Source of the DNA: Glossina fuscipes
Lineage: Eukaryota > Arthropoda > Insecta > Diptera > Glossinidae
Direction of reading: 5' to 3'
Length of the DNA: 64,000 bases
NCBI RefSeq assembly: GCF_014805625.2
Contig: NW_023998423.1
Span: forward strand, 3,525,722 to 3,589,721
In this document: one piece after another, positions 22,136-34,585 of the stretch
How the letters are laid out: each line of letters starts with the position of its first letter
Numbering within the stretch: the first letter of the stretch is position 1
Program-made: the position numbers and the translations under genes
Notes under the pieces: generated by a model
Databases searched by the model: none
Seen by the model: the letters and a program-made list of their open reading frames with translations, nothing else
What the model was told of the DNA's origin: nothing

Positions 22136-25100
22136 AAAAAAACGGACTAAAATAAATTTAAAAGTCATATTTCTATATATAAAATACTAATTTAATGAGA
22201 ATACTTGTTTTTTGGGTTTCCTTTTGTAAAGCAGAGATTAAAAAATTACATAGAGTATAAATGACAATAACAAATGCACTTTTTATTAATGGCAAATATA
22301 GCAAAACAAAAATGCTTATTAGAACTTTTTTATAAATATATTTAACGAATAACATTTAAACATTAATTAGAATATTTTTTAAGCTTAACTTTTTATGCTT
22401 GACTATTTAATTTTTTTTTTATAATCTAACAATATACTCGTAAACAGGGAATGGGAAAATGATTAAAATATAGGGAAATCAAACCTAATACATCTACCAA
22501 TCTTTACACAGGAAATTGTTGTATTTATTCGTAAGTGAAAAAATCACACAAAATTCATCAAATTCAAATTTATGAAAAGTTAGCTTAAGTTTTATTTATT
22601 TCTTTCATAAGAGCTTGCCTTTCGAAGGCCTAATCGCGACTTGTATGAGGACAAGGATTCGAATTTGCTCGAATTTTTTTTAAACTTCAGTCAGGTGCTC
22701 GGGTATTTAAGAATGAAAGGAAAACGACAGTGATGACATAAACTTCCCAAGATAGCATTCCTCAAAGCCTTTTCGACAGCTGTCGCGATAAGCCCGGTAA
22801 CGTAATCTTTCCTTGATTGACAAATTATGTCAAATTCGTGAGAAATACATTGTAGAATCGCTTGAAACGTTTAAAAATGATTAAGTCTGCGACGCGGACC
22901 GACTTCTTTATAAAAAATTGGTGACATTGCAGATGTTTTTAAATAATAAATTTTGCTAAGTATAAGGTTACCCTCTCGATACTCGAAAGCGAGTTTGAAG
23001 TCGCGTAACTATTTTATCTTTCCGTTTTTCTATTTAACCATGGTGACTTAAGGGACACGACTAAACGGGTTAATATCCGTTATAGAAGCATTTTGTTGAT
23101 GCAAGTAAATACCATTTCAGCAACTACACGCAAAGGTCCAGATAATTGTTTTTCAGTATTTTATTCTTTCCGTTGTCATAATATGTGCATGTAAACGAAT
23201 TCCGTTTCTGTAAATTATTTGTTTCAAAGTTTTCCTCTACCAAGGACCTGACCAATTTTTTTTTGCAGTCGGAATTATAAATCTTACGACTTGCAGTGTA
23301 TTCTTCCCGCGATTTATACGTTATTGTGTGCTTTCGTTGTTATCAAAAATATCGCTACTAATAGTTTTATATGGATTCAAAAGAAAAAAATTAAAGTTCG
23401 CTTAGACTGTATACCCATTTCTTACTATCTAGGGCACAATAAAATGTCTTCTATCGTGTACATTGTCCCAAGTGTATTATATGTTCATGCCAGTTCCGAT
23501 AAGTACATTTCTATATATTAATGAAAAATCATTTTCCTCTACGATTTTGCTGCACTTTGTGTGGAACTCTGCGTATCAAAGATTATATATAGAGCTTCGT
23601 TTTTTTTTTTATATGGAAGTTGAAAGAGCTTGTAGTTTTTTTTATATGACTGTCGTAGGTTAGCCCTTGATCCAAATTTTGCTAACAATCGAGCATAATG
23701 CGGGGAATCTGGTAAGAAAGAGCTTAAGTCCCAACTTAGAATTCCAAAAGTGGAAACTTTCCATTTTTTGAAAACCTAGTTTAGGAAAAAAAGAAAATTT
23801 AAAAATTTGTAAATTTTACTTTTTTGGTTCTACTGGCCTGGTCTCTGGGTTGAGCTTGCGCAATTCAAAATCGTTTGAGTCTAAGATTGTTTAGAAAAAC
23901 AGCATTTTCAGAGCTGCCGAGTCTACATTTCTGAGGTAAATTTGTGGCCACCAACAAGCTTAAATTTTCTATTGAAATTTTTATTCTCGTAAATGATTCA
24001 AGTGTAGATGAGAGTTAGATAGCCAGACACAGAAAATGTAGCGTGAAGGATTATGATTTGCGGGTCTTGCAATACAAATCTCTATCTTTCAGTGATAGAT
24101 ATAAAGACCAATTCAAGCAAGTCAGCGATCTGATTAGATTCTATAAAACATGGATAAATCTTTTGATTGTAAGGTTTGTGTCCTAACTTGATGTATTGCA
24201 GCAATATCTCATTATTAATTTGTATTCGTTATTGAGGAAAGATCTTAGGAACTTAGGAATCTGCCAGTCTCCCAGTTGGCCCTTAGAGCAGTAAAACACA
24301 TTTCTAATAATCTAAGCGTCGCTAAGCGTTATGCTCTTAAAGATCTTCCCTATCTATCACAAGTCTTTCACATTAGCACTTCGTTTAAAATCGCTATTGA
24401 CTAAAGCAATGCTCTTAGATCGTATTACCTTTTTCTCTGCTTCCATCGAATTTCTAAACTAACCAATAATGTTGCGCTAATAAGAGCGGCATCACTTCAA
24501 ATCTTCTTAAATTGAATGATTGTAAAAGATTATCAATATCCTCAGGTCTGTTGCTAGTAGCCAGAGGTCTGTGAACTGAAACATTTAAGCTAATTAAAAA
24601 TGATCAAATACTTCCATTTGGTTGCTAGCTTTAGTTGCAATAATTTATAGAAAAAAATAAAAATAAATAAAAAAAGAATAGAAAAACAGCTACAATAATA
24701 TAATAGAAACAAGTAAATAATTATGAAAAAATTGATGTATTTAAAAAACAAGGGAATTTTTCAAATAATGAAACACAATTTTTTTTTATAAGGATCTAAA
24801 TACGAATGCGAAAAAAGAAAAATAAAAATAAATAAATTTGTATTTACATGTATAATGTATAAACTCATGCAAAAAAAAAAAAAAGAAGAAGAACAATGAA
24901 TCAATAAATAAATAAATCAATTTAATATATATATATATATACGTATATACATATGTATTAAAAATATTAAAAATATTATAAAAACTTTTATATATTTAAC
25001 TAAAAGCTTTACACACACTTTTTCTATACTTCTTACTTACTCTTAACGAAAAACATTTAGAATTACACTTAAAAAAAAAAGGAAGCGAGAAATAAAATAC

Positions 25101-25467
25101 AAAAATGAAATTTCAATACCCAAGTCATATCACTAACCAAAGTATCTTTCGAATATAAATTACAATAATAATTACAAAATTTGAAATTTAACAAAAACAA
25201 AAAAGAAAATACCAAACAGTTTGAAAACAAGTACAAAAATCAATTGAATATTTATTTAAAATAAGAAAAAAATTGAAAAATACAAATAACAATAAAAGTT
25301 ATAAGCAAAAAATTCAAAACATTTTTAGCGAAAAATAATCTAAAAATAATTAACAATAATACATACATTGCTGGATATTCGTATAAATGCAAACAATAAT
25401 GTTGGTCTCTCAGAGCTTTACTCTTCTTACAAGCGAAAAATTTTCTCTTTACAATCAATTTTATAAG

Positions 25468-25970
25468 AAAAATGGAAATTACATGGGACGGTGTACCGTC
25501 CTCGGGGTCGAGCAAACCCGATGTCGAATCTACATTTCGGATTGATTAACTCCGAACATGGAGCCATTTTGCATATTAGCCGACCGTGTCCTTGTCTTAG
25601 AAGGTCAACCTTCAGCTCTCTCTCTGTTCGCCTTAGTCTCTTTGGGCATCCGTTGATGTTGCCGGGCTTAGGGTTGCCGGGCACTACAAGAATTAATAAA
25701 ACTAATTCTGTTAAGGACACCGAGGAGAAGCGTTCTGGCCAATATTCCTCTCTCGAGGATAAGGACATGCTGATAAATAGTTTTAGCGAATCTCAAACGA
25801 TCTTTCTGCACATTATAAGTCATACAATGCCTTTTCAAATTTACTCAAGTTGTGTTGATTTTTACACATTTCCTAGGACGTACCCTAATCAAATCCTTTT
25901 TCCTTTGAATCAAGTATTCAAGTGGAACATGTTCTATGAACAATTAACCAATATAAATACATAAAAGTAT
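25468..25970. other. GC-richer island with hairpins, unrecognised
   Basis: Within A-rich flank this block holds a perfect short inverted repeat (ggacggtgtaccgtcc), an imperfect tcggg/cccga stem, and a direct repeat of gttgccgggc. Open frames of 157 codons (+ strand) and 113 codons (- strand) overlap in it, and I recognise neither product. It may be a fragment of a mobile element leader or LTR. Confidence 0.35.
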
Positions 25971-28864
25971 TCTCCTCAACTAAATACTCCTGTAAATCTG
26001 TGCAAATTTTACGTTCGATTTCGCTATCGAGTACCATCAATCGTAGACGCGATCGTATCATGTTTACCTTCCGTATAGTACGATAACTCCTCTCTCCGAC
26101 ATCACCTTTGTTCGTATTTCTGTTAAAGGTTCATTGACTTTCATTTTTTCTGATTTCGAGGTATAAGTAGCTTTATTGTCTGTACTAACTGACTTGGCAG
26201 CGTCTGCTTCTTCAGCAGACTTTGCTTTGTACTTCCAATAATCAGCGCTGGGACTAATTTACTATGCTCGATCAGAACTTTTGCGTACGGGTTTATAGCT
26301 CTCGATTATCGCGAGTCGTTGCATTGTTGGCAGTCGATAGAGTATGAATTGTTCTTAGCGAATAAATTCTCGATGACGACATTGCTGTTGAGTAACATAT
26401 TTATTTTATTTATGTATTGAGCAGAGTAATACAAGGCCATCAATGAATATGTTGCATTGAATTTAGCCTAACTTTTATAGAAATATAGATAGATAACTTA
26501 AGTATTGATGTTCGAATGATCTAAGTTTGACTTGTTCACAAGTTCTCCTTCAGCATATATGAAAGTGAAAAGAGCGGGAAAACATACGAGGTTCGTAACG
26601 CAAGCAGCTCCATCAACGTACCAGCACTATCACAGAGGACTTCTCACGTATCGATCCAAATATCCCAGGAGTGCTTGAAGGAAAACCTGAGCATAGATTC
26701 TTCAAAGATCGCTGAAAAATAAATCTACGACATAAGAAAGAGGGAGAGAGCGATTTCCAATCGCATAATGAAACCAAACTAGGGAACATAAAGTAAGATA
26801 GTGTTATGAAATGCAAACATTTAATGCAATTAATAGGCGTGAAGTCCATTCATTGTGATTAGCCACCGGAACGCTAAAATCTTAACAAAAGTGAAAGGTT
26901 TTTTGCGATGCGTTTCTGATGCCGCCAAACAAACGGCTGTTATGAAAAAGAAATTAAGAAAAAAGTATCGGAATCCATCCTTCTTTTCTGTTTTGCTTAT
27001 TTATTTATTTTTTCTTCTCCTTTCCTTTTATTTGCATGGGTAGTGTTATTCAAAGTCTAATGGTATCTATCACCAATGCTGGGTCGTTTATGACTGATTT
27101 GAAACACTTTTCTTGCAATCGAGTTGTACAAACTCACGAAGCGATACTATCGAGCATGAACCACGTCGTCGATATCGAGTACCGTAAACTGGCCGCTGGC
27201 TGCAAGCTGTATTCAAATTTCCTCTCACGACCAGCCTATTTTTGTTTCTTTCCGCTCTATGTCTACAAGTTACGGCAGGCAAACTGATTGTTATCATTGG
27301 CGGCTAAATAAAACTCTTCAAGACTAAGAACTAATTGTCGAATCTCGCCATATTGCAGTCGGTGTTAAAGCAAAATTTGATAACATGTAGTTGTTTAGAT
27401 AGAACTAAACAGAAAAGCGGAAGCCCTACAAGATATAAGTGCCAGTCAAAGCACATTTATTAGGATATTGTGGGATAGTTACACACCAAAGAGTGACGCT
27501 CTCTACAAATGGCGACGAGAGAACACTGCAATTAAACTTTATCGAACCAAAAGAGGAAAACGACTTGTCAGGATATAATAGTCAACTAGATAGGCAGTCG
27601 ATTTGTAACAAGTGGCGCAATTAAGCAGGCATTTTGAACTCTATTGGAATTCGTGATATCGAACTAGATTTACAGCAACTCGTTGCCAATCGTAACCTGT
27701 CGCGTTTCAGAAGTTTAACGTTTTGGTAGGAAAACCGAAACTTCACTTATCACAATTACATCCACACATTTATTACAGTGTATGGTAACTTATCGTTATC
27801 GTCGAAACAGGTATAGGAATTGGAATACACGCGCTGGAAGCGGCCGCTATACAAGAAAAAATTAGTTGCGATAACATTGTTTTCGAGTAACGATACCTGA
27901 AGTAGCGATTAATGTTAACAGCTAAGTCGCGATATTATGATAAATGGGCTCGACTGCCACTTGTGACAACTCGATTCAGTTCAAGGATGGCGCAGATATT
28001 ACTTAATGAAATGTTTTTATGGGGCCATATTTGTTGATTCTTTTGCTTTTCTGTCCTTATAATCCCTTCTATAAAATTTACAGGTTGTCTTTGAATTGAT
28101 GCCATTGTTTCGAATACAAAGTCTTGTAAGCAAATTTCATTTAATGAAAAAACATCAGAGATTTGATTAAAAATTTCCAAATTCTTTTCAAGGTTAAATA
28201 AAGTGTTATGTTGCTTTGTTTTTCGCACTAAAGGTATACAATGTCTTCGCAATGAAAGTTTCCTGTTAGCCCTAAATAAACTCTAACATGTTTTAATAAC
28301 AATTTGCATGCTTTTCTTTCTATTCTGAGTATCTTGAATAACCTATGAATTTGTTTCCCATAAATTGATTAAAGCGAATTACAATACCGATGAATTGTTT
28401 ATCTATATGCTAAGAGGACTAACTAGCTTGCGTTTATCATGAATAAAAGTAAAATCAAAAATAATAAAAAAAAATTCATACAATCATAAATTAAAAAGTT
28501 CAATAATGACAAAAAAAAATTAAAAAAAAGAACGTAAAAATAAAGAAATATTTTAATTTTAAAAATTCGAAGAAAATTAAAAAAAAACAAAATGTAAATA
28601 AGTTAAAAATAATAACAATATGTATATATATATATATATATAAATCTTATTTAAACTTTAAGGAAATCTTAAATTAAATGATTAGTTTTATAAAGTAAGT
28701 AAATGAATAAAACAAAGAAATATGATGAACCGGTGGAGAAAAACCATGAATAAAAACTAAGGTTTAAAAAGAACATATTTATGCATGCAAATGTTAAAAT
28801 TCGTTGAGAGAAAAACAGAAAAACAAAAACAAGTGTTATTATATTGTAAAGGAAGATAACAAAA

Positions 28865-28885
28865 CACACACACACACACACACAC
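28865..28885. repeat. (CA)n microsatellite
   Basis: A short cacaca run in A-rich flank between the channel and the odorant-binding gene. Confidence 0.9.
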
Positions 28886-29307
28886 TACACCCAATAAAAG
28901 AGAATTCAAAAAATTATTAAAAGAAGAAAATTTGTTAAAAATATTTATTATTAACTGTAATTGTATGCGCGTTAACAATTGAATATTTAACAAATAATTA
29001 AAAGTAAAAAAAAAAAAAAAAAAAAAACAAAAACAAAAGAAGAATTATAGAAGAACAAAAGAAAAAAAAATTCAAACAAATGTTAACAAATTACCGAAAA
29101 AGTTATAAACTCTAGTGTCACCGACAGACAGACAGACATTCATAAATGCATATTTATATCTCTGTAGTGTAAACTGAAAATGAGGAAAAAGCAAGAAAAA
29201 AACAAAAATAATAATAATAATAAAACATTTTAAATAACGAGCTAAATAAAAATCAACTAAAATATTATTATAAATAAAGAACAATAAAACAAAATATTTT
29301 ACATTAT

Positions 29308-29330
29308 TATTATTATTATTATTATTATAA
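29308..29330. repeat. (ATT)n microsatellite
   Basis: A trinucleotide run in A-rich sequence just beyond the 3' end of the odorant-binding gene. Confidence 0.9.
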
Positions 29331-29415
29331 TTATAATTTTTCTTTTGTCAAATAAACTGAATATAAATTTAAAAAAAAAAAAAAAAAAAAACTGCATTTT
29401 GTTTTCTATAACAAT

Positions 29416-29609
29416 TCACTCGATATCTTTCCCTAAGCAGTTATTAATGAAATCTCGCTTATGCTGGCACTGGGGATTCCATGTGTTCCAGTAATCCATA
29501 GGGCACTGCGTAAGCATTTCATTCTCTACACACAAGTAGACAATTTCAGGCAATGGATTGCAACCGCGACTCTTAAGTCGTGCCAATCTATTCGAGTGCA
29601 GATCGTTAG
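29416..29609 (-). CDS. Odorant-binding protein last exon
   Basis: Acceptor ttttatttacag; the first two bases complete an Ala codon. The exon reads RGCNPLPEIVYLCVENEML, TQCPMDYWNTWNPQCQ, and ends NNCLGKDIE with TGA at 29418-29416. It encodes the C-terminal cysteine extension. Confidence 0.85.
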
Positions 29610-30134
29610 CTGTAAATAAAAGATCATTTGAGATCATTTTTCTTATCTTCATTAGCCGACGTTGAGAGCGTGAGTTGATAACTATGACCTACCTTTCGAT
29701 ACACATTTGCGAAAAGCTTTTCTATAAATCTCAATAAACGGATGATTCGCAGGAAAAATCCAATTAATATAATCGTAGGCTTTTAAATAATTGCATTTAC
29801 TTTTATGGCAAATATTGATCGCATTGAAAACACAATCGTAGTAACACTAAATATTTAATAAATTAATGCGATCGTGATTTGATTTCTTGTTAGTGGATCT
29901 TTCGAAGACACAACTTACTAGGTTCGCTTTCGCTGGTGCACGCTTAACGCAAATCTTAACCGTACCGTACGGAAATATTTGAGGATAATTGCAGCAGGTT
30001 CGAGAGGCCTTCAATTAAAGGAAAAGTTTATCTAATTTTTCTCTCTTAAGAAAGCTTTAGTTCCGAATACAACTTACAATGGATTTTGGAATTTTTGTGC
30101 ATTCATGTTTAAAGCCTGGTATTGATAGAGTTGC
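29416..30134 (-). CDS. Plus-C odorant-binding protein, four 3' exons
   Basis: A small secreted-type, cysteine-rich protein is encoded on the minus strand in exons 30134-30078, 30008-29919, 29846-29693 and 29609-29416. Every splice site is canonical, and phases fit into one frame of 164 codons plus TGA. The cysteines include HEC, a CC pair (SRTCCNYPQ), KIC, CYYDC, NIC, KC, RKC, RGC, YLC, TQC, PQC and NNC. The CC pair and the C-terminal extra cysteines after RGCNPLPE are the hallmarks of Plus-C odorant-binding proteins, which bind small hydrophobic ligands outside cells. No signal peptide is in these exons; a candidate first exon is listed separately. The gene lies tail to tail with the channel. 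Subfamily is inferred from pattern, so no symbol is given. Confidence 0.82.
29693..29846 (-). CDS. Odorant-binding protein exon 3 of 4 visible
   Basis: Acceptor aaatatttag; donor GAAAG|GTAGGT; phase 0 in, phase 1 out. The exon contains CYYDCVFNAINICHKSKC, YINWIFPANHPFIEIYRKAF and RKCVSK. Cysteine spacing fits the central odorant-binding fold. Confidence 0.85.
29919..30008 (-). CDS. Odorant-binding protein exon 2 of 4 visible
   Basis: Thirty codons lie between ttaattgaag and CCTA|GTAAGT, in phase 0 at both ends. They read SRTCCNYPQIFPYGTVKIC and on to PAKANL. The CC pair marks the Plus-C group. Confidence 0.8.
30078..30134 (-). CDS. Odorant-binding protein exon 1 of 4 visible
   Basis: Acceptor cttattatag and donor CCATT|GTAAGT bound 19 codons in phase 0: ATLSIPGFKHECTKIPKSI. 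This holds the first visible cysteine of the family. Confidence 0.75.
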
Positions 30135-30299
30135 CTATAATAAGATTTTTTATTAGCACTTTATATTGAGTCGTTTAAGAAGAGAAATTGTGTTCATCTT
30201 TAGAACGATGATTAACAATTACACATCTGTACATATTGAATCCATGTATATCTATCACAATAACAGACTAAGGGCAGAAATACGTCCTGATCGGTTGTT

Positions 30300-30870
30300 C
30301 TTTGTAAAAATACTATAGTGGGCCATGGCCTACCGTTAAATACAACGCCCTACAGCACACATCGACTTTTCAAAATAAAGTATTATATGAGAAGTGTTCA
30401 CGAAAGTGATCTGATCCCAAAAACTTTTTCAATAGCGTTCGTCGTTGAGGAAAGACACGTCAGTGTATCAAATTTCACCATTCAAGAGAGCAAGGCGAAT
30501 AGACGAACAAGTATGACTTTGAAAATTAAACCTTTTTGTCATATGAACTTTATATGAGAGAGGGTTCAAAAAATTGCCCAATTCGGTCTAAAGTTTTGAT
30601 GTTAAGTTAGTAGGCCGAAATATTATTACCTAGCCACATTTATCAAGAAATTGCGATAATTGGAATTTTGGCGGGTGGGTCGCTGCAAATCATTTTCAAT
30701 AGCGTATCTGAGAAATTGCGATCTATAGCTTGAACACAAGTTTACATGGACAGACATCAGACGGACAGACGGATTGGTAAGCTTAGGTGTAATAAGGAGT
30801 GCGTCCATTTCAAATCCTGTTAGGTGTGCGGTATTAAAAGAAGACTTGTCTCTACTTCTACTTCTGCTTC
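30300..30870 (+). repeat. Family A repeat
   Basis: The head is actatagtgggccatggcct followed by gttaaatacaacgccctaca. It shares tgaacacaagtttacatgga and gacggacagacggattgg with the other copies. The 3' end is unclear because the copy has diverged. Confidence 0.55.
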
Positions 30871-31751
30871 CAGAAAGGTTAAAATATGTACATAATTTAA
30901 AGCATTGTCCTTTGCTAAACACAAATGTTTCCCTATCTTTTTGAGGGAACATGAAACTAAGAGACAAAGTTCAGTATTTGCGTTCGCAGAACAAAGTTGC
31001 AGTTTCTATAAATAAAGTGAAGTAACTCCTTGGCAAAACCAATAACAACTTAGATGCACCCTCGGTATGTAGTACTTTGAGGACGTAAAATGTTCACCAT
31101 TTGGAACTTACACTACAAAATCGTACTATGGCCAAATGCAAGGCATAACAAAAATTTTATGGGTATAAAGCGCGAGATAATGAATGACTGGTGTAAAAAT
31201 GATGCATGATGAATACAGCCGCTTGTCGAGAATCCTGGAAAGCAGACGTAAGACGCTATGACCAGACCTGCAAAGCTAGAAAAGTGGACTATTTACAGAA
31301 AAAGAACAGGCAGATTACTTCCCTTTGGTGAACTAAAAGGAAAGAGAACCGTGAGAAAATGGCGGAGTGAGTTTAAGGATCGGGAATATGAACGTCCGAC
31401 TTTGATTTGCATTATTGTTGCTTGTATTATTTTTAAGACATGCAAGCTTCAACCGGTTCACAAGATGCAAGTGTCTTCCCGTCTTAAAGTTTATAGATGA
31501 TGCTATTAGAGCATAAAATCGCTTAATTATGCGTCTTATGCGGCAAACCGCCTTGGCCTTGTTATAGATCAAATCTATAGATCAAATTTATTCTGCAGCT
31601 ATTCACAGCACTATTATCTTTCAACCATATCGCCAAGAAGAAATCGTTCTGCGCTCTATCGTCCATCCGGAGAGATGCAAACTTTTCAGCAGTGAATTCA
31701 CCTGGACCGGTGCTGAGCCAATTTTGGTTTACGTAATAGAAATAGTAACAC

Positions 31752-31802
31752 TTGCATGCAATTATAAGCAAGAAGAAGAAGAGCAATCGGATTAAAACGC
31801 AT
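31752..31802 (-). CDS. Possible signal-peptide exon of the odorant-binding gene
   Basis: On the minus strand an ATG opens MRFNPIALLLLAYNCMQ, a short basic and hydrophobic leader like a secretion signal. A GT at CAA|GTGTTA would leave phase 0, matching the exon at 30134 after a 1.6 kb intron. The donor is weak beyond GT, and a second GT (TTAC|GTAAAC) is out of phase. This is a tentative link. Confidence 0.25.
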
Positions 31803-34140
31803 TGGAAAATTTTTGGGTTTAAATTACACTTTCAAAGGCTGCGTTTATTCGCACTAGACGCTAACCTGTGGTTAAAAGCACTTAAAAATTGTTTTTTGAA
31901 CACAATCAAGAAACAAGAATCGAAAAGTTTAAAGTATTGCTATTAGGGAGTTATTGGGGTTTATTTCATGAAACTTATGATCTGAAAATTTTATTTAACA
32001 GTATAAAATTGTCTCTTTTTAGTTGATTTTTACCCCGCTTAATATTAATAGTCGTAGGAGATGCAAGCTAAACATTTTATTTACTTTTCGGATTTATTTA
32101 GTTTGTTTTTTTGTTGGCAAATGTTATTGTCTATACGTTAAATGTTGTTTAATCAAGTGTTAAATTCAAACTAAAATAAAAATAGTAATAAATGAGCCAG
32201 TCTGCTTGTCTGTCTATATATGACAAATACTCCGGAAGTATCTTATCAGCGCAAATGAGTCTAATGTCTAGGCAAAGATAATTATGAGACGAATAAATAA
32301 TTAGCATATGAAAATGAGTAACGGCTTTTTCTTCTTCTCAGAGGGACTAAGGAGGTTCAAGTGAAAAAACTTAGGCAACAATTGCTTCCTTGTGCTCGCT
32401 AAGTACACATACATTACGTAAAAGCAACCGCATTTTTTAATGCCTGTCATAAGATTGCTTTAAAGGAACAAAAACACATTCAATACATTATGTATCCCGC
32501 CCTTTATGCATAAACATTTTATATGCAATGTTTACGGACAATCAAAGTTGATTTTCAAGCCTTTTATATCCCACATCGAGAGCTAAAAACGTATCGTAGG
32601 TTCATTCGTACGCATCAGAGCCTTTAGAACATCCGTGTTAGGTGAAGGAGAAATTTTGCGATTTTTTTAGTAGCAGATGGATTAAAAGTTGCATAGCTTT
32701 GGTTATATTCAGCCTATCAAATCATATGGTAGGGAGTGTGAAAAGTGAAAGCCTGTAGACAATTAAGGAAAAAACAAATAAAAAAAAATTCACACAAAAC
32801 TAACTACGTTTTCTGCATTCTATACCATATCGTGTCATCTAACAGAGTAAAGATATGCAACGTTGTGAGAAAAATGGCGATGTTTGCAGCAAAGATGCTT
32901 GATAAAAATCTTCGTCACAGAACAAGTTCCCTTGTTTCCGCTCTGGAAATGTCGATGAAATTTTTCCAAAAGTTTATTCTTCAAGTGGAAATTGAAGTTC
33001 CCTCGAATTAATCGAAAAACCTTTCGGAATCATTTGCATCGGCTGGATGCAAAACGAACCTCGATATTTAAACACCATAGGTAATAACGGTGAAACATTG
33101 GCCCAACTGAATTTGCAGCCGCAAATCGCTGCTGAAACGAAATGGAATCGCAACATTCTTGCGGAGATTGATAAAAGGTAACATCAAAAGGGCGGCCAGA
33201 TAATAGGCTAATAGCGTCCGAAAAAGATCTTGGAACAAGACGGTTGAAGTTGCACAATGGATAACAAAGCTTTGATTAACACTACGTAAACGATTCTTTG
33301 TGTTTGCTGGGGTTGAAAGGAAATCGTGCATCCATTGTGGCTCTATCTGCTTCTATCAGCAACTAATACAGTTAAAGCGCGAAACTAAGACGCATAAGCA
33401 TAAAGATTAATAGCTCCGTATCAGCAGACGAGTAGATAAGGTTGTGTCAGCACAAAGTCAGCGTGCGCGAGTTGAAATGTCAGAGCGGTAGAGGCATAGG
33501 AGGCAGTAGCAGAAGAGTAAGTGCCCAATTAACCCCAAAACATATTGTTTATCAATTGGGCACGCACCCACCTGGCTCCATATCTCTTTTGTAACTTTGT
33601 TAAAAAAGGCGTAAGCAAATCAGTTGGTTCAGCTTTTCAGCAGCAGAAATCTGAACAGTGTACAGTAAGAGCATTATGGGTTTTGCCATAGAAATAGCAA
33701 AAAGTCATCGTCAAGACGGCGCACGGTTGGCTTGATTTAGAATGTATGGAAAAAACAAATTCCATCTTTCTGGTGAAATAACACCAGGGAATTGTTTTCC
33801 CTCCGATATATTAGCCCGATCAGCTCGTTGATTTCGGGATGAGTTAGCTGGTTTAGGTGTCCGCTTTCCGCTCGTCTGTTGCTGTCTGTTTGGACCAGCA
33901 CAACATTTGAGAGCCACATCCTAACTTGGAACTGAGCGCAATTTTCCCACGGCTTAAACATTTGAACAACCCATGTCATTAATATCCACTTATTAGCTCA
34001 CGTAGGTAGGTTTGACTTACTTCACATTACAATCAATATATTATTATCATTAAAAGTATTGTTACGAAAATCCCAAATTCAGTTAAATGTCAGCTAAGTA
34101 ATTTTCGTAAGAATAAATTCCCTAAAGAAGGGAAAACCAA

Positions 34141-34283
34141 ATGAGCATTCGCAGGCGACTCATGCAGGTGCAGGCCAATGAAAGCGATTAGTGGAAAAGC
34201 AAACAGGTAAAAGCTAAGTGCATATTCGCAGGCTCGACATGCAGGTGCAGGCCGATGGAAACGATTAGAGGAAAAACCAGGCT
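34141..34283. repeat. Tandem duplication of about 77 bp
   Basis: Two near-identical units (34141-34207 and 34219-34283) share attcgcaggc, gacatgcaggtgcaggcc and aaacgattag. They differ at scattered positions. I recognise no family. Confidence 0.7.
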
Positions 34284-34507
34284 GGGATTAGACCATAACG
34301 ATAAATTTAGGTATAGTAACATTCTTGTAAAATTGTATATAAATCGAATATTTGTGAAAAGCAGAGTTAGTCTGGCAAGAAGTGCATTTCTCTTGATCAA
34401 AATATCCACGATCTAGTGATACGGACTGTATCTTGTAAAAAGCGAATTTCATAACAGTATTAATTATTATTATTCTACTAAAGCTTTAGCAATTAAAAAT
34501 TCTACCG

Positions 34508-34585
34508 ATCTTGAGATTTGAGCCCACGATCATCGACTTGTCACTCGAGATCGTTTGCCTACTCGGCCATTCAGGCGGATGAATG
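34508..34585 (-). repeat. tRNA-derived SINE-like element
   Basis: On the minus strand TGGCCGAGTAGGC matches the pol III A box and GTGGGCTCAAATCTC the B box, at tRNA-like spacing. A T-run soon after (AATTTTT) could act as terminator. The sequence does not fold into a clean cloverleaf with closed acceptor stem by eye, so a SINE head or tRNA pseudogene is more likely than a functional tRNA. Confidence 0.5.

Larger units (their letters stand above)
17401..29415 (+). other. Channel 3' flank: possible 3' UTR, then A-rich and repeat DNA
   Basis: No coding gene was recognised in these 12 kb. The first part (17401 to about 17960) is probably 3' UTR, with AATAAA-type sequences near 17508, 17690 and 17713. 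The interval carries repeats at 18248-19575 and 21636-22135, a GC-richer island (25468-25970) and plus-strand A-rich tracts (about 20.9-21.5, 24.6-25.4 and 28.4-29.4 kb). It ends tail to tail with the odorant-binding gene. The end of the channel transcript cannot be placed. Confidence 0.5.

Noticed and set aside
25491..25964. 157-codon open frame on the plus strand
   Set aside because: No recognisable domain, and it overlaps an antisense frame and hairpin-rich sequence; listed only as an island.
27510..27530. TGGCGACGAGAGAAC resembling an LTR retrotransposon primer-binding site
   Set aside because: No LTR pair, no gag or pol frame nearby, and the match is short; not supported.
31562..31786. 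74-codon minus-strand frame beginning with a hydrophobic run
   Set aside because: The frame starts from a non-ATG codon and has no motif; only the overlapping ATG leader in another frame is kept, as a weak candidate exon.
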